From positions 620,001 through 684,000 of the forward strand of contig NZ_JADNYK010000002.1 in the NCBI RefSeq assembly GCF_017810075.1: 64,000 nucleotides of DNA, read 5' to 3'. Positions within the stretch are counted from its first letter, which is position 1. Every line of letters starts with the position of its first letter. Under the pieces are notes generated by a model that was not told where the DNA came from, made no database searches, and saw only the letters and a program-made list of their open reading frames with translations. This DNA comes from Pseudozobellia sp. WGM2 (GTDB taxonomy: Bacteria > Bacteroidota > Bacteroidia > Flavobacteriales > Flavobacteriaceae). This document shows positions 32,169-40,224 of the stretch, piece after piece. Both the position numbers and the translations under genes were made by a program.

Positions 32169-33326
32169 ATGGTAGATTTGCCTCAAAAATTAGCACGAAA
32201 ACTTGACCAAAGACGAGAGAAAAATGCCTTTAGGCATTTGCCCGATGTCAACCATGATTTAATAGATTTTTCTTCGAACGATTATTTGGGTTTGGCTAGA
32301 AGTAGGGCTCTTTTTAGAGCTGCGGATGATTTTCTGAACAAAACACAAAGTTTCGGAAATGGTTCTACGGGTTCTCGATTGATTACGGGCAATCATCCAC
32401 TTTATGTGACTCTAGAGAAAAAATTTTGTGAATTTCATCAATCGGAGTCTGCCTTGATTTTCAATTCGGGCTACGATGCCAATTTAGGTTTTTTTGCTTC
32501 TGTTCCCCAGCGGGGCGATATTATTTTGTACGATGAATACATTCATGCCAGTATACGTGATGGTTTATCTCTAGGGCAAGGCAAAGCTATTAAGTTTAGG
32601 CATAATAGTTTAGACGACCTAAAAAATAAACTGAATAGAGAACGGGCTAAAATTTTAGAAAATGCGGTGGTCTATGTAGTGACAGAGTCCATTTTTTCTA
32701 TGGACGGTGATTCACCTGACTTAAAATTATTGGTCGATTTTTGTGAGGTGAACAACTGTTATTTGGTCGTGGATGAAGCTCATGCTGTTGGAGTTTTCGG
32801 TGATAAAGGTGAAGGTTTGGTACAACAGTTGAACTTGCAAAAAAGAATATTTGCTCGCATAGTTACTTTCGGTAAGGGTGTGGGGTGTCACGGGGCAGTC
32901 GTATTAACAAGTGAAAGCTTAAAGTCATATCTGATAAACTTTGCACGAAGTTTTATTTATACTACAGGGCTGTCACCGCATTCGTTGGCTACCATATTTA
33001 TGGCCTATGATGAACTTGACAAAAAGTCAAAGGCGATTTCGCAGTTACGAAAGAATATAGAGTTTTTTAAAATAGAGGCTGAAAGGTTGAATCTGTCTTC
33101 TAGATTTATCAATAGTAATTCAGCGATACATTGCTTTCTAGTGGCAAATATTGATAAGGCAAAAACTTTCTCACTGAAACTTCAAGAAGGGGCGTGTGAT
33201 GTACGAGCGATTTTATCTCCAACAGTTCCTGAGGGGCAAGAACGTTTGCGCATTTGCCTACATAGTTATAATACAGACGAAGAAATATTAAAAATGCTTC
33301 GATTATTATCAGTTTTAGTATCGTAA
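32169..33326 (+). CDS. bioF: 8-amino-7-oxononanoate synthase
   Basis: PLP-dependent enzyme joining pimeloyl-thioester and L-alanine, the first ring-building step of biotin synthesis. Diagnostic segments: DFSSNDYLGLARS, GSTGSRLITGNHPLY, the cofactor-contacting VVDEAHAVGVFG, and Lys236 in TFGKGVGCHG as Schiff-base lysine. Its 385 aa are normal for the family. It heads a cluster with a zinc ribbon protein and bioD (gaps of 3 bp and 1 bp). A glycine C-acetyltransferase is the main alternative, but the biotin neighbours decide for BioF. Confidence 0.94.
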   Translation: MVDLPQKLARKLDQRREKNAFRHLPDVNHDLIDFSSNDYLGLARSRALFRAADDFLNKTQSFGNGSTGSRLITGNHPLYVTLEKKFCEFHQSESALIFNSGYDANLGFFASVPQRGDIILYDEYIHASIRDGLSLGQGKAIKFRHNSLDDLKNKLNRERAKILENAVVYVVTESIFSMDGDSPDLKLLVDFCEVNNCYLVVDEAHAVGVFGDKGEGLVQQLNLQKRIFARIVTFGKGVGCHGAVVLTSESLKSYLINFARSFIYTTGLSPHSLATIFMAYDELDKKSKAISQLRKNIEFFKIEAERLNLSSRFINSNSAIHCFLVANIDKAKTFSLKLQEGACDVRAILSPTVPEGQERLRICLHSYNTDEEILKMLRLLSVLVS

Positions 33327-33329
33327 CCA

Positions 33330-33713
33330 ATGGCAGAAAAATTTTTTACGGTCGCTTCTTTTGAATTTCCGGCCGATGTTCAAATCTTAAAGGGCAGATT
33401 AGAGTCTGAAGGTATTGCCGTATTTCTTCGCGACGAAAACACCCTTAATTCTGACCCTATAATTAGTAATGCTATTGGAGGCGTAAAGTTGCAAGTGTAT
33501 ACTGAAGATAAAGATAAGGCTATGGCTATTTACGATGAAATTAGGGCTTATGCGGTCGGCGATGACGGAAAAGTAATCGTTTGCCCTAACTGTAAGGCCA
33601 AAAAATCAGAAGTTTACTATAAACGACAGGGAGTGTTAAATAAACTTTTTCCGTTTTTTGAGAAAAGAAAATACAAATGCCTAAATTGTGGCATGATCAC
33701 AAATCAAGAGTAA
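33330..33713 (+). CDS. DUF2007-like protein with C-terminal zinc ribbon
   Basis: A 127-aa protein. Residues 1-75 resemble the DUF2007 ('putative signal transducing') fold: FFTVASFEFPADVQILKGRL, then GGVKLQVYTEDKDKAMAIYD. Residues 84-125 carry two CxxC pairs (CPNC and CLNC), a zinc ribbon. It sits between bioF and bioD with 3-bp and 1-bp gaps, so it is certainly co-transcribed. No known step of biotin synthesis needs it; a regulatory or scaffold role is possible but not shown. Confidence 0.75.
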   Translation: MAEKFFTVASFEFPADVQILKGRLESEGIAVFLRDENTLNSDPIISNAIGGVKLQVYTEDKDKAMAIYDEIRAYAVGDDGKVIVCPNCKAKKSEVYYKRQGVLNKLFPFFEKRKYKCLNCGMITNQE

Positions 33714-33714
33714 T

Positions 33715-34332
33715 ATGATACAATTTTTCGTAACAGGAATTTCTACGGAAGTAGGAAAAACAATAGCTTCTGCAATAATTGCTGAGGCTATGGAAGCAGA
33801 TTATTGGAAACCCGTTCAAGCAGGCGATTTAGAAAATACCGATAGCCATAAGGTAAAATCGCTGATATCGAATGAAAAAACGGTAATTCATAAAAGCAGT
33901 TACGAATTAAACGAACCGATGAGTCCGCATGCAGCCGCAGAAATTGATGGGGTCTTTATTGATCGTGAGCAAATTATTGAGCCTCAGACCGATAATCATT
34001 TGGTAATCGAGGGCTGTGGTGGCATTTTAGTGCCTTTTAACGATAGCGATACGGTGCTCGATATTATTATGCCCACCTATAAGGTTGTGGTGGTCTCCCG
34101 AAATTATTTGGGCAGTATCAATCATTCGCTTTTGACTATAAACTGGCTCATGCAGAAGGGCTACGATGTTTCTGTACTGTTCAGCGGTGAAGCGAATCCG
34201 CAAACTGAAAATATTATTATTCACAAAACGGGTGCATCTTTAATCGGTAGAATCGATGAAGAGAAAAGTTTTGATAAAGCAACAATTAAAAAGTATGCTG
34301 AGCTTTTTAGGCCGGTACTTCAAACGCTTTAA
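33715..34332 (+). CDS. bioD: Dethiobiotin synthetase
   Basis: ATP-dependent carboxylase closing the ureido ring of dethiobiotin from diaminopelargonic acid and CO2. The P-loop variant GISTEVGKT occurs near residue 8, close to the family form GTDTxVGKT. YWKPVQAG (substrate contact) and EGCGGILVPF follow. Its 205 aa are typical. The gene follows the zinc ribbon protein by one base. A gap of 151 bp then separates it from bioA. Confidence 0.94.
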   Translation: MIQFFVTGISTEVGKTIASAIIAEAMEADYWKPVQAGDLENTDSHKVKSLISNEKTVIHKSSYELNEPMSPHAAAEIDGVFIDREQIIEPQTDNHLVIEGCGGILVPFNDSDTVLDIIMPTYKVVVVSRNYLGSINHSLLTINWLMQKGYDVSVLFSGEANPQTENIIIHKTGASLIGRIDEEKSFDKATIKKYAELFRPVLQTL

Positions 34333-34483
34333 GTTCTGTTATTTATAGTTAAAGAAGATTATCATTCAGGCAACTGCAAGCTGTAAAACGTTAAGGTTTT
34401 AAAGTTTTGTGATGGTGTGCCGTTGTAAAACAAAGAGGAGCTAATTCTTAATAAAGAAATTTTTTATTCCTCATCTTTGCATA

Positions 34484-35785
34484 ATGAATAATGTATCTGA
34501 ACCAAATGTGAAGGTGTCCGGCAGTCTTTCAGAACGAGATAAGAAACATATCTGGCACCCGTTGACCCAACACAAACTGAACCCGAGCATGTTGGGCATC
34601 GTCAAGGCTAAAGGGGCACTTTTGTACGACGAAAGCGGTAAGGTATATATTGATGGGATAGCCTCATGGTACACTAGTGTCTACGGCCATTGCAATGATT
34701 ATATACTTGAGCGTGTACAAGCGCAGATGCAGCAGTTAGATCAAGTTGTATTTAGTGGTTTTACGCATGAACCTGCCGTGAGACTATCCGAAGAGCTCAT
34801 TAAGATATTACCGAATAACCAAGAGAAACTATTTTTCTCCGACAATGGTTCTACAGCTACCGAAATCGGTATTAAAATGGCCCTACAGTACCATTTTAAC
34901 CGAGGTGAAAAACGCCCCATTATGTTGGCTTTTGAAGAAGGTTTTCATGGTGATACCTTTGGTGCGATGTCGGTTTCAAGCCTTTCGGTCTATAACGGCC
35001 CGTTTGAAGATTTCTTTATAGAGGTAGAAAGAATACCTGTGCCGACCACGAACAATATTCAGCAGATTCTAGCCCAACTTGAAGCTCGTTTGCAAAAGAA
35101 TGATATAGCAGGGTTCATCTACGAACCTCTGGTACAAGGGGCGGCCGCTATGAAAATGCATGGTGCTGGCGAACTTGACTCAATTCTGAAACTCTTGAAA
35201 GAGTATGGGGTGCTTACGATTGCCGATGAGGTAATGACGGGTTTTGGTAAAACTGGAAAACACTTTGCATCCGATCATCTGTCTACGAAACCTGATATTA
35301 TTTGTTTATCAAAGGCCTTAACGGCGGGGCTTATGCCCATGGCGGTGACCAGTTGTACACAAGAAGTCTACGATGCCTTTTATAGTGACGAAATTTCAAA
35401 AGGCCTTTTTCACGGGCATACCTATACTGCCAATCCGCTGGCTTGTGCTTCGGCATTAGCTGGTGTCGCATTGTTGCAATCGGATGCTATGCAGGCGAAC
35501 ATACGTCGAATTATGGCTTCGCATCAACAGTTCGATTCCACTATTAAAAATCATCCTAAAGTTGCGAATACACGACAATGTGGTATTATTTATGCTCTCG
35601 ATTTAGATGTGAAAATGGAGCGGTACGGTAATTTACGAGACCGGTTATTTCGTCATTTCATGGATAACGGAGTGTTTTTACGACCACTGGGAAATACCAT
35701 ATATATTTCGGCCCCATATGTAATCACCGACGAACAGCTGAAAAAGATTTATGATACGATTACCAGTGCTCTAGATAATATTTAA
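34484..35785 (+). CDS. bioA: Adenosylmethionine-8-amino-7-oxononanoate aminotransferase
   Basis: PLP enzyme transferring the amino group of S-adenosylmethionine to KAPA, giving diaminopelargonic acid. The N-terminus has the family mark HIWHPLTQHK; SWYTSVYGH and the Asp of IADEVMTGFGKTG contact the cofactor, and Lys277 in CLSKALTAGLMPM forms the Schiff base. Its 433 aa are normal. A CATCTTTG stretch at 34472-34479, one base off TAnnTTTG, lies just before the ATG and may be a second near-leaderless promoter. The ketoacyl synthase gene starts 15 bp after the stop. Confidence 0.95.
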   Translation: MNNVSEPNVKVSGSLSERDKKHIWHPLTQHKLNPSMLGIVKAKGALLYDESGKVYIDGIASWYTSVYGHCNDYILERVQAQMQQLDQVVFSGFTHEPAVRLSEELIKILPNNQEKLFFSDNGSTATEIGIKMALQYHFNRGEKRPIMLAFEEGFHGDTFGAMSVSSLSVYNGPFEDFFIEVERIPVPTTNNIQQILAQLEARLQKNDIAGFIYEPLVQGAAAMKMHGAGELDSILKLLKEYGVLTIADEVMTGFGKTGKHFASDHLSTKPDIICLSKALTAGLMPMAVTSCTQEVYDAFYSDEISKGLFHGHTYTANPLACASALAGVALLQSDAMQANIRRIMASHQQFDSTIKNHPKVANTRQCGIIYALDLDVKMERYGNLRDRLFRHFMDNGVFLRPLGNTIYISAPYVITDEQLKKIYDTITSALDNI

Positions 35786-35800
35786 GTTTCAATCAAACCT

Positions 35801-36994
35801 GTGACAGAACCTATTTCTATAACCGGCCTTTCCTCTATTTCCCCTCTAGGAATTTCGACGGATAAAATTTGGGAAGCTTATCAAAACCGTGAACACCAAT
35901 TTTCTCAGAAAGAATTTTCAGGTAGTTTTGAATGGGTAGCCTCCATATCCGAAGAAGATTATAAAAAAATTGAGAATCTTAGAGAATCGGACCCAAAGTA
36001 TAAAAATTTAGATAAAACCGTGCTATTCGCACTTTTTGCGGCTAGAAATGCCGTGCGACAAGCAGCTTGGCGAGCAGAAGACAATTTCGGCATCAACATA
36101 GGGTCATCTAGAGGTGCTACCGAGTTATTCGAAAAATACCACGAAGATTTTCTCAAGAACCAACGAAGTTCAACTTTGTCTTCACCAACGACAACTTTGG
36201 GAAATATCTCTTCATGGCTCGCCCATGACCTTCAGACGCAGGGACCAGAAATTTCACATTCAATAACTTGCTCGACCGGTTTGCATGCCGTACTCAATGG
36301 TGTAGCTTGGTTAAAAAGTGGAATGGCCGATAAGTTTTTGGTCGGCGGTAGTGAGGCACCGTTAACGCCTTTTACCATTTCTCAAATGAAAGCCTTGAAG
36401 GTGTACTCTAGAAGAGGTTTGAAGAATCAAGAGCAATTGTCTGTGGACAACTACCCTTGTTTGGCACTCGATTTAGAAAAGAGCGAAAACACTATGATTT
36501 TGGGCGAAGGGGCTTCGGTTGCCTGTTTAGAAACGGGGGTTCGAAATAATGCATTGGCACATATAACTGGGGTGGGTTATGCCACCGAACCTTTAAAACA
36601 CAATATCTCAATTACTACAGATGCTATTTGTTTTCAACGATCGATGCAAATGGCATTGGGTACGACGAAACCGAATGAGGTAGATGTGGTAGTCATGCAT
36701 GCCCCAGGTACTATAAAAGGTGATTTATCTGAATATAGAGCAATCAAGAAAGTATTCGGAGATGACAAGCTGATGCTGACCACCAACAAATGGAAGGTGG
36801 GGCACACGTTTGCTACTTCGGGTATGTTGAGTCTTGAACTTGCGGTTTTAATGCTTCGGCATCAAAAATTTATTGACAGCCCCTTTGAGAGAATTAAGGA
36901 GGTCAAATCAGATATTAAAAAGGTTATGGTAAATGCCGTGGGGTTCGGGGGAAATGCCGTGAGTGTTTTGCTCGAGCGTTGTTCTACGGAATAG
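35801..36994 (+). CDS. Beta-ketoacyl synthase in the biotin cluster
   Basis: A 397-aa thiolase-fold condensing enzyme with a GTG start. All three catalytic residues are present: Cys157 (SITCSTGLHAV), His300 (MHAPGTIKGD) and His335 (KVGHTFATSG), as in FabF-type enzymes that add malonyl-ACP to an acyl chain. It is locked between bioA (15 bp) and bioB (77 bp). No bioC or bioH is seen in the cluster, so a dedicated role in building the pimeloyl chain is a reasonable inference; an ordinary fatty-acid role is less likely at this site. Confidence 0.88.
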   Translation: MTEPISITGLSSISPLGISTDKIWEAYQNREHQFSQKEFSGSFEWVASISEEDYKKIENLRESDPKYKNLDKTVLFALFAARNAVRQAAWRAEDNFGINIGSSRGATELFEKYHEDFLKNQRSSTLSSPTTTLGNISSWLAHDLQTQGPEISHSITCSTGLHAVLNGVAWLKSGMADKFLVGGSEAPLTPFTISQMKALKVYSRRGLKNQEQLSVDNYPCLALDLEKSENTMILGEGASVACLETGVRNNALAHITGVGYATEPLKHNISITTDAICFQRSMQMALGTTKPNEVDVVVMHAPGTIKGDLSEYRAIKKVFGDDKLMLTTNKWKVGHTFATSGMLSLELAVLMLRHQKFIDSPFERIKEVKSDIKKVMVNAVGFGGNAVSVLLERCSTE

Positions 36995-37019
36995 TACATT
37001 CCCCATTTTGAAGATGATT

Positions 37020-37052
37020 TTTGCAAATTCAATTTTAGAAAGGTTATTTTTG
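37020..37052 (+). promoter_or_regulatory. Probable bioB promoter
   Basis: TTTG at 37020-37023, 21 bp, then TATTTTTG at 37045-37052, a full match to the Bacteroidota consensus. The bioB ATG is 19 bases downstream. Confidence 0.7.
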
Positions 37053-37071
37053 ACCCAGATTTATAAAAACT

Positions 37072-38166
37072 ATGAGCGAACAAAGGCACGATTGGACTAA
37101 AGATGAAATTCTTGAAATTTATAACAAGCCCTTGATGGAACTGCTTTACGATGCAGCAACAATTCATCGGCAATATCATGACCCCAATACAGTTCAAGTT
37201 TCTACGCTTTTATCAATAAAAACAGGAGGGTGCCCAGAAGATTGTGGGTATTGCCCGCAAGCTGCTCGCTATCACACTGATATTGAAGGTAACGATCTAA
37301 TGCAGGTTTCTCATGTGAAGGCCCAGGCATTACGCGCTAAGGCCTCAGGTAGTTCACGTGTATGTATGGGCGCTGCTTGGCGTAATGTAAAAGATGGTCC
37401 TGAGTTTGATCAGGTACTCGAAATGGTGCGTACGATCAATAAACTTGATATGGAGGTCTGCTGTACTTTAGGAATGTTGACAGAGAACCAAGCAAAACGT
37501 TTGGCAGAAGCTGGCCTATATGCATATAACCATAATCTTGATACGTCGGAAGATTATTATAAAGATGTGATTTCTACACGAGCTTTTGAAGATCGTTTAG
37601 ATACCATTGATAATGTGCGCAAGAGTAATGTTACTGTTTGTAGCGGTGGTATTATCGGTATGGGCGAAGCTATTGAAGACCGCGCAGGTATGTTGGTGGC
37701 ATTGGCCACTTTGAGTCCGCAACCGGAGTCAGTACCCATCAATGCACTTGTAGCGGTTGAAGGAACTCCTATGGAAGATATGGAGCCTATTTCCATTTGG
37801 GAAATGGTACGAATGGTCGCCACCACCAGAATCGTAATGCCAGAGACCCAGGTTCGCTTATCGGCGGGTCGTACCCAAATGAGTCGAGAAGGTCAAGCCA
37901 TGTGCTTTTTTGCCGGAGCTAACTCTATTTTTGCGGGTGATAAGTTATTGACCACACCCAACCCTGACGTAAATGAAGATATGGAAATGTTTAAGCTTTT
38001 AGGTTTGAATCCACAAAAACCATTTACCAAAGTATCTCAACCCAAAACGGTCGAAGCGGTCGAATCTGAATTTAAGCCCATGGGCGAGAAGCCAAAATGG
38101 AGCAGACCTGGGCATACCATTCCCAGAAATGAAGAGGCAAAGGCCAAATCGAAGTTGGTTGAATAA
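37072..38166 (+). CDS. bioB: Biotin synthase (radical SAM)
   Basis: Inserts sulfur into dethiobiotin as the last step of biotin synthesis. The radical-SAM cluster ligands are in CPEDCGYCPQ (CxxxCxxC). Further family segments are SRVCMGAAWRN, YNHNLDTSEDYY and RLSAGRTQMSREGQAMCF, with the conserved Arg and Cys near the auxiliary [2Fe-2S] cluster. Its 364 aa include a charged C-terminal tail (EEAKAKSKLVE). It has its own promoter 20 bp upstream. Confidence 0.97.
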   Translation: MSEQRHDWTKDEILEIYNKPLMELLYDAATIHRQYHDPNTVQVSTLLSIKTGGCPEDCGYCPQAARYHTDIEGNDLMQVSHVKAQALRAKASGSSRVCMGAAWRNVKDGPEFDQVLEMVRTINKLDMEVCCTLGMLTENQAKRLAEAGLYAYNHNLDTSEDYYKDVISTRAFEDRLDTIDNVRKSNVTVCSGGIIGMGEAIEDRAGMLVALATLSPQPESVPINALVAVEGTPMEDMEPISIWEMVRMVATTRIVMPETQVRLSAGRTQMSREGQAMCFFAGANSIFAGDKLLTTPNPDVNEDMEMFKLLGLNPQKPFTKVSQPKTVEAVESEFKPMGEKPKWSRPGHTIPRNEEAKAKSKLVE

Positions 38167-38211
38167 TCTTACATTAGCTAAATTTTAAGAAAATCTTTCC
38201 TTAAGGTTAAT

Positions 38212-38219
38212 TAAATTTG
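38212..38219 (+). promoter_or_regulatory. -7 element for the cupin-like gene
   Basis: TAAATTTG matches TAnnTTTG and lies 26 bases before the TTG start at 38246. The -33 region is not clear. Confidence 0.5.
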
Positions 38220-38245
38220 ATGCGCAAAAATCAACGTACAAACTA

Positions 38246-39106
38246 TTGAAATTAGAAGCAATTCCTCGGGTAAGTACCATTACGAAGGAAGAGTTCATAG
38301 AGCAATATTTTAAACCGCAGAAACCTGTGGTTATTGAAAGGGCTATGGAGAATTGGCCGGCTTTTCAAAAATGGAATCTGAGCTATATGCAGCAGGTAGC
38401 CGGTGATAAAACAGTGCCCTTGTATGATGATCGACCAGTAAACCATAAAGATGGTTTTAATGAACCACACGCTGAGATGAAAATGGCGGAGTACGTTGAG
38501 TTGTTGAAATCTGAACCTACCAAATACCGTATTTTTCTTTGGAATATCTTAAAGGAAGTACCAGAACTTCAGAAAGACTTTGATTATCCCGATTTCGGAC
38601 TCAAACTGAAAAAGAACCTTCCGATGCTTTTCTTCGGGGGAAGAGATTCGTATACTTTTATGCATTACGATATTGATATGGCCAATATCTTTCATTTTCA
38701 TTTTGACGGAAAGAAAGAGTGCATTCTATTTCCTCCATCGGAAACAAAATACCTTTATAAGGTGCCACATTCTTTGATAACGCACGAAAGTATAGACTTT
38801 TCAAATCCTGATTTCGAAAAATGGCCGGCGTTGAAAGCGGCCAGAGGTTATCGCACTGAACTTAATCATGGTGAAGTGCTGTATATGCCCGAGGGCTTTT
38901 GGCATTATATGAAATATCACACTCCCGGCTTTTCGATGAGCTTGAGGTCGTGGCCTAAAAATCCCTTGAACTTTGCGAAAGGGCTTTACAACGTATTTGT
39001 AATGCGTAGTTTTGACATCGTGATGCGTAAAATTCAAGGCCAGAAATGGATCGAACGTAAAAATAACCGTGCAATTAAGCGCACACAACGAATGCTATCC
39101 GCATAA
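38246..39106 (+). CDS. Cupin_8/JmjC-like dioxygenase family protein
   Basis: A 286-aa protein of the cupin-like JmjC group (Fe(II)/2-oxoglutarate oxygenase fold). The expected iron triad is visible: His and Asp in MHYDIDM and a distal His in EGFWHYM. The opening PRVSTITKEEFIEQYFKPQK and PVVIERAMENWPA is typical of the group, many of which hydroxylate proteins. Start is TTG; no closer ATG keeps the conserved N-terminus. It follows bioB by 79 bp with its own -7 element. The substrate is unknown. Confidence 0.85.
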   Translation: MKLEAIPRVSTITKEEFIEQYFKPQKPVVIERAMENWPAFQKWNLSYMQQVAGDKTVPLYDDRPVNHKDGFNEPHAEMKMAEYVELLKSEPTKYRIFLWNILKEVPELQKDFDYPDFGLKLKKNLPMLFFGGRDSYTFMHYDIDMANIFHFHFDGKKECILFPPSETKYLYKVPHSLITHESIDFSNPDFEKWPALKAARGYRTELNHGEVLYMPEGFWHYMKYHTPGFSMSLRSWPKNPLNFAKGLYNVFVMRSFDIVMRKIQGQKWIERKNNRAIKRTQRMLSA

Positions 39107-39119
39107 ATTTCAATTTTAC

Positions 39120-39620
39120 ATGAAACACATTTTATTCACTCTTGTATTTACAGTTTTAACCATCAACTTAATTTCTGCTCAGGCCTATTCGGGTAGAGGC
39201 GATCAAAAGTTTCAAGTGGGGGCCAACCTACAGGAAAATGGTTCAGGAATCGTAGCCTCGTATGATTATGGTTTAGGGGAGAATATCTCGGTAGGTGCGA
39301 CATCAAGTTACTTATTGGGTATAGCTAGTGGAGTAGATGACGATACTCGAGAGCGTTTTGATGCTAAGGTGCGTTTTAGTGCACATTTAGGTTCTATAAT
39401 TGGTGCCAGTAGTAAATTCGACCTTTACCCAGGTTTAGATTTAGGGCTGAAGAATTTCGGTTTTCATACCGGGGCTCGATATTTCTTTTCTGATGGGCTA
39501 GGGGTATATACCGAATTAGGTTTTCCGATAGCCAAATACCAAACGGAAGATTTGACCCCTTCCGATAAATTTCATAATCAGTTTACGGCCAATATTGGGG
39601 TAGTTTTCAATTTCCTTTAA
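39120..39620 (+). CDS. Small outer-membrane beta-barrel protein
   Basis: A 166-aa protein if started at the ATG at 39120, which begins a clear signal peptide (MKHILFTLVFTVLTINLISAQ). The rest alternates strands with aromatic ends (FQVGANLQENGSGIVASYDY, GLGVYTELGFPIAKYQ) and finishes FTANIGVVFNFL, a good outer-membrane C-terminus. Similar proteins are known to me only as uncharacterised flavobacterial outer-membrane proteins (DUF6646-like, from memory). It starts 13 bp after the cupin gene ends. Confidence 0.75.
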   Translation: MKHILFTLVFTVLTINLISAQAYSGRGDQKFQVGANLQENGSGIVASYDYGLGENISVGATSSYLLGIASGVDDDTRERFDAKVRFSAHLGSIIGASSKFDLYPGLDLGLKNFGFHTGARYFFSDGLGVYTELGFPIAKYQTEDLTPSDKFHNQFTANIGVVFNFL

Positions 39621-39653
39621 AATCGAAGTTTCTTTTGGCAGGCCTCTCTTGTG

Positions 39654-40121
39654 TTAGGGTATGAGCTCTTTAACTTTGTCGTAGACTAAATGAGACTCCC
39701 ATCCTCGATAGAGAAGGTAGTCCGCTAACTTTTTCCTTCTTTTTTGGGCATTTCCATCGGTTAATTGTGCTGATCTTTTTTCGGCAAGTTTATCGAAGGC
39801 TTGCAAATAGTCGGTCTCATCAATTTCCTTTAGGGCGGTAGTTATATTGTAGCTAGAAATGTTTCGACTTTTCAGCTCGTTTACAATTCGACGTTTGCCC
39901 CATTTTTTGACATTGAACTTACCACGGGCAAAATTCTGGGCAAATCGCTCTTCGTTTAGGTAATTCTCTTCGATGAGATGAACAACGATTTGATCTATAG
40001 CCTGTGGTATCATTCTCATTTGCCGAAGTTTGTCTACCACTTCTTTATGGCATCGGTCTTGATAAGCGCAATAATACTCTAACTTGCTCATCGCTTCTTG
40101 TAAGGTGTAGGCTTTGTTCAT
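39654..40121 (-). CDS. recX: Regulatory protein RecX
   Basis: A 155-aa RecA modulator that inhibits RecA filaments and recombinase activity. Three-helix repeats are visible: ALSKLEYYCAYQDRCHKEV-like opening (M11-S12-K13-L14...), YLNEERFAQNFARGK, then WGKRRIVNELKSRNI. Length is normal. It converges on the outer-membrane gene with a 33-bp gap. recA is not in the window. Confidence 0.9.
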   Translation of the reverse strand: MNKAYTLQEAMSKLEYYCAYQDRCHKEVVDKLRQMRMIPQAIDQIVVHLIEENYLNEERFAQNFARGKFNVKKWGKRRIVNELKSRNISSYNITTALKEIDETDYLQAFDKLAEKRSAQLTDGNAQKRRKKLADYLLYRGWESHLVYDKVKELIP

Positions 40122-40182
40122 TTAAAGTAGTACATGCATAAGTGCTACAAATGTAAGGGTTGCAAGCTTAAATTTCGGTCAT

Positions 40183-40217
40183 AAAAAAAGCGACCTCGTT
40201 TGAACGAAGGTCGCTTT
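40183..40217 (-). terminator. Terminator after rng
   Basis: On the minus strand AAAGCGACCTTCGTT pairs with AACGAGGTCGCTTT (one bulged base) and is followed by a T run. It starts 8 bp after the rng stop. Confidence 0.85.
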
Positions 40218-40224
40218 GAAATTT

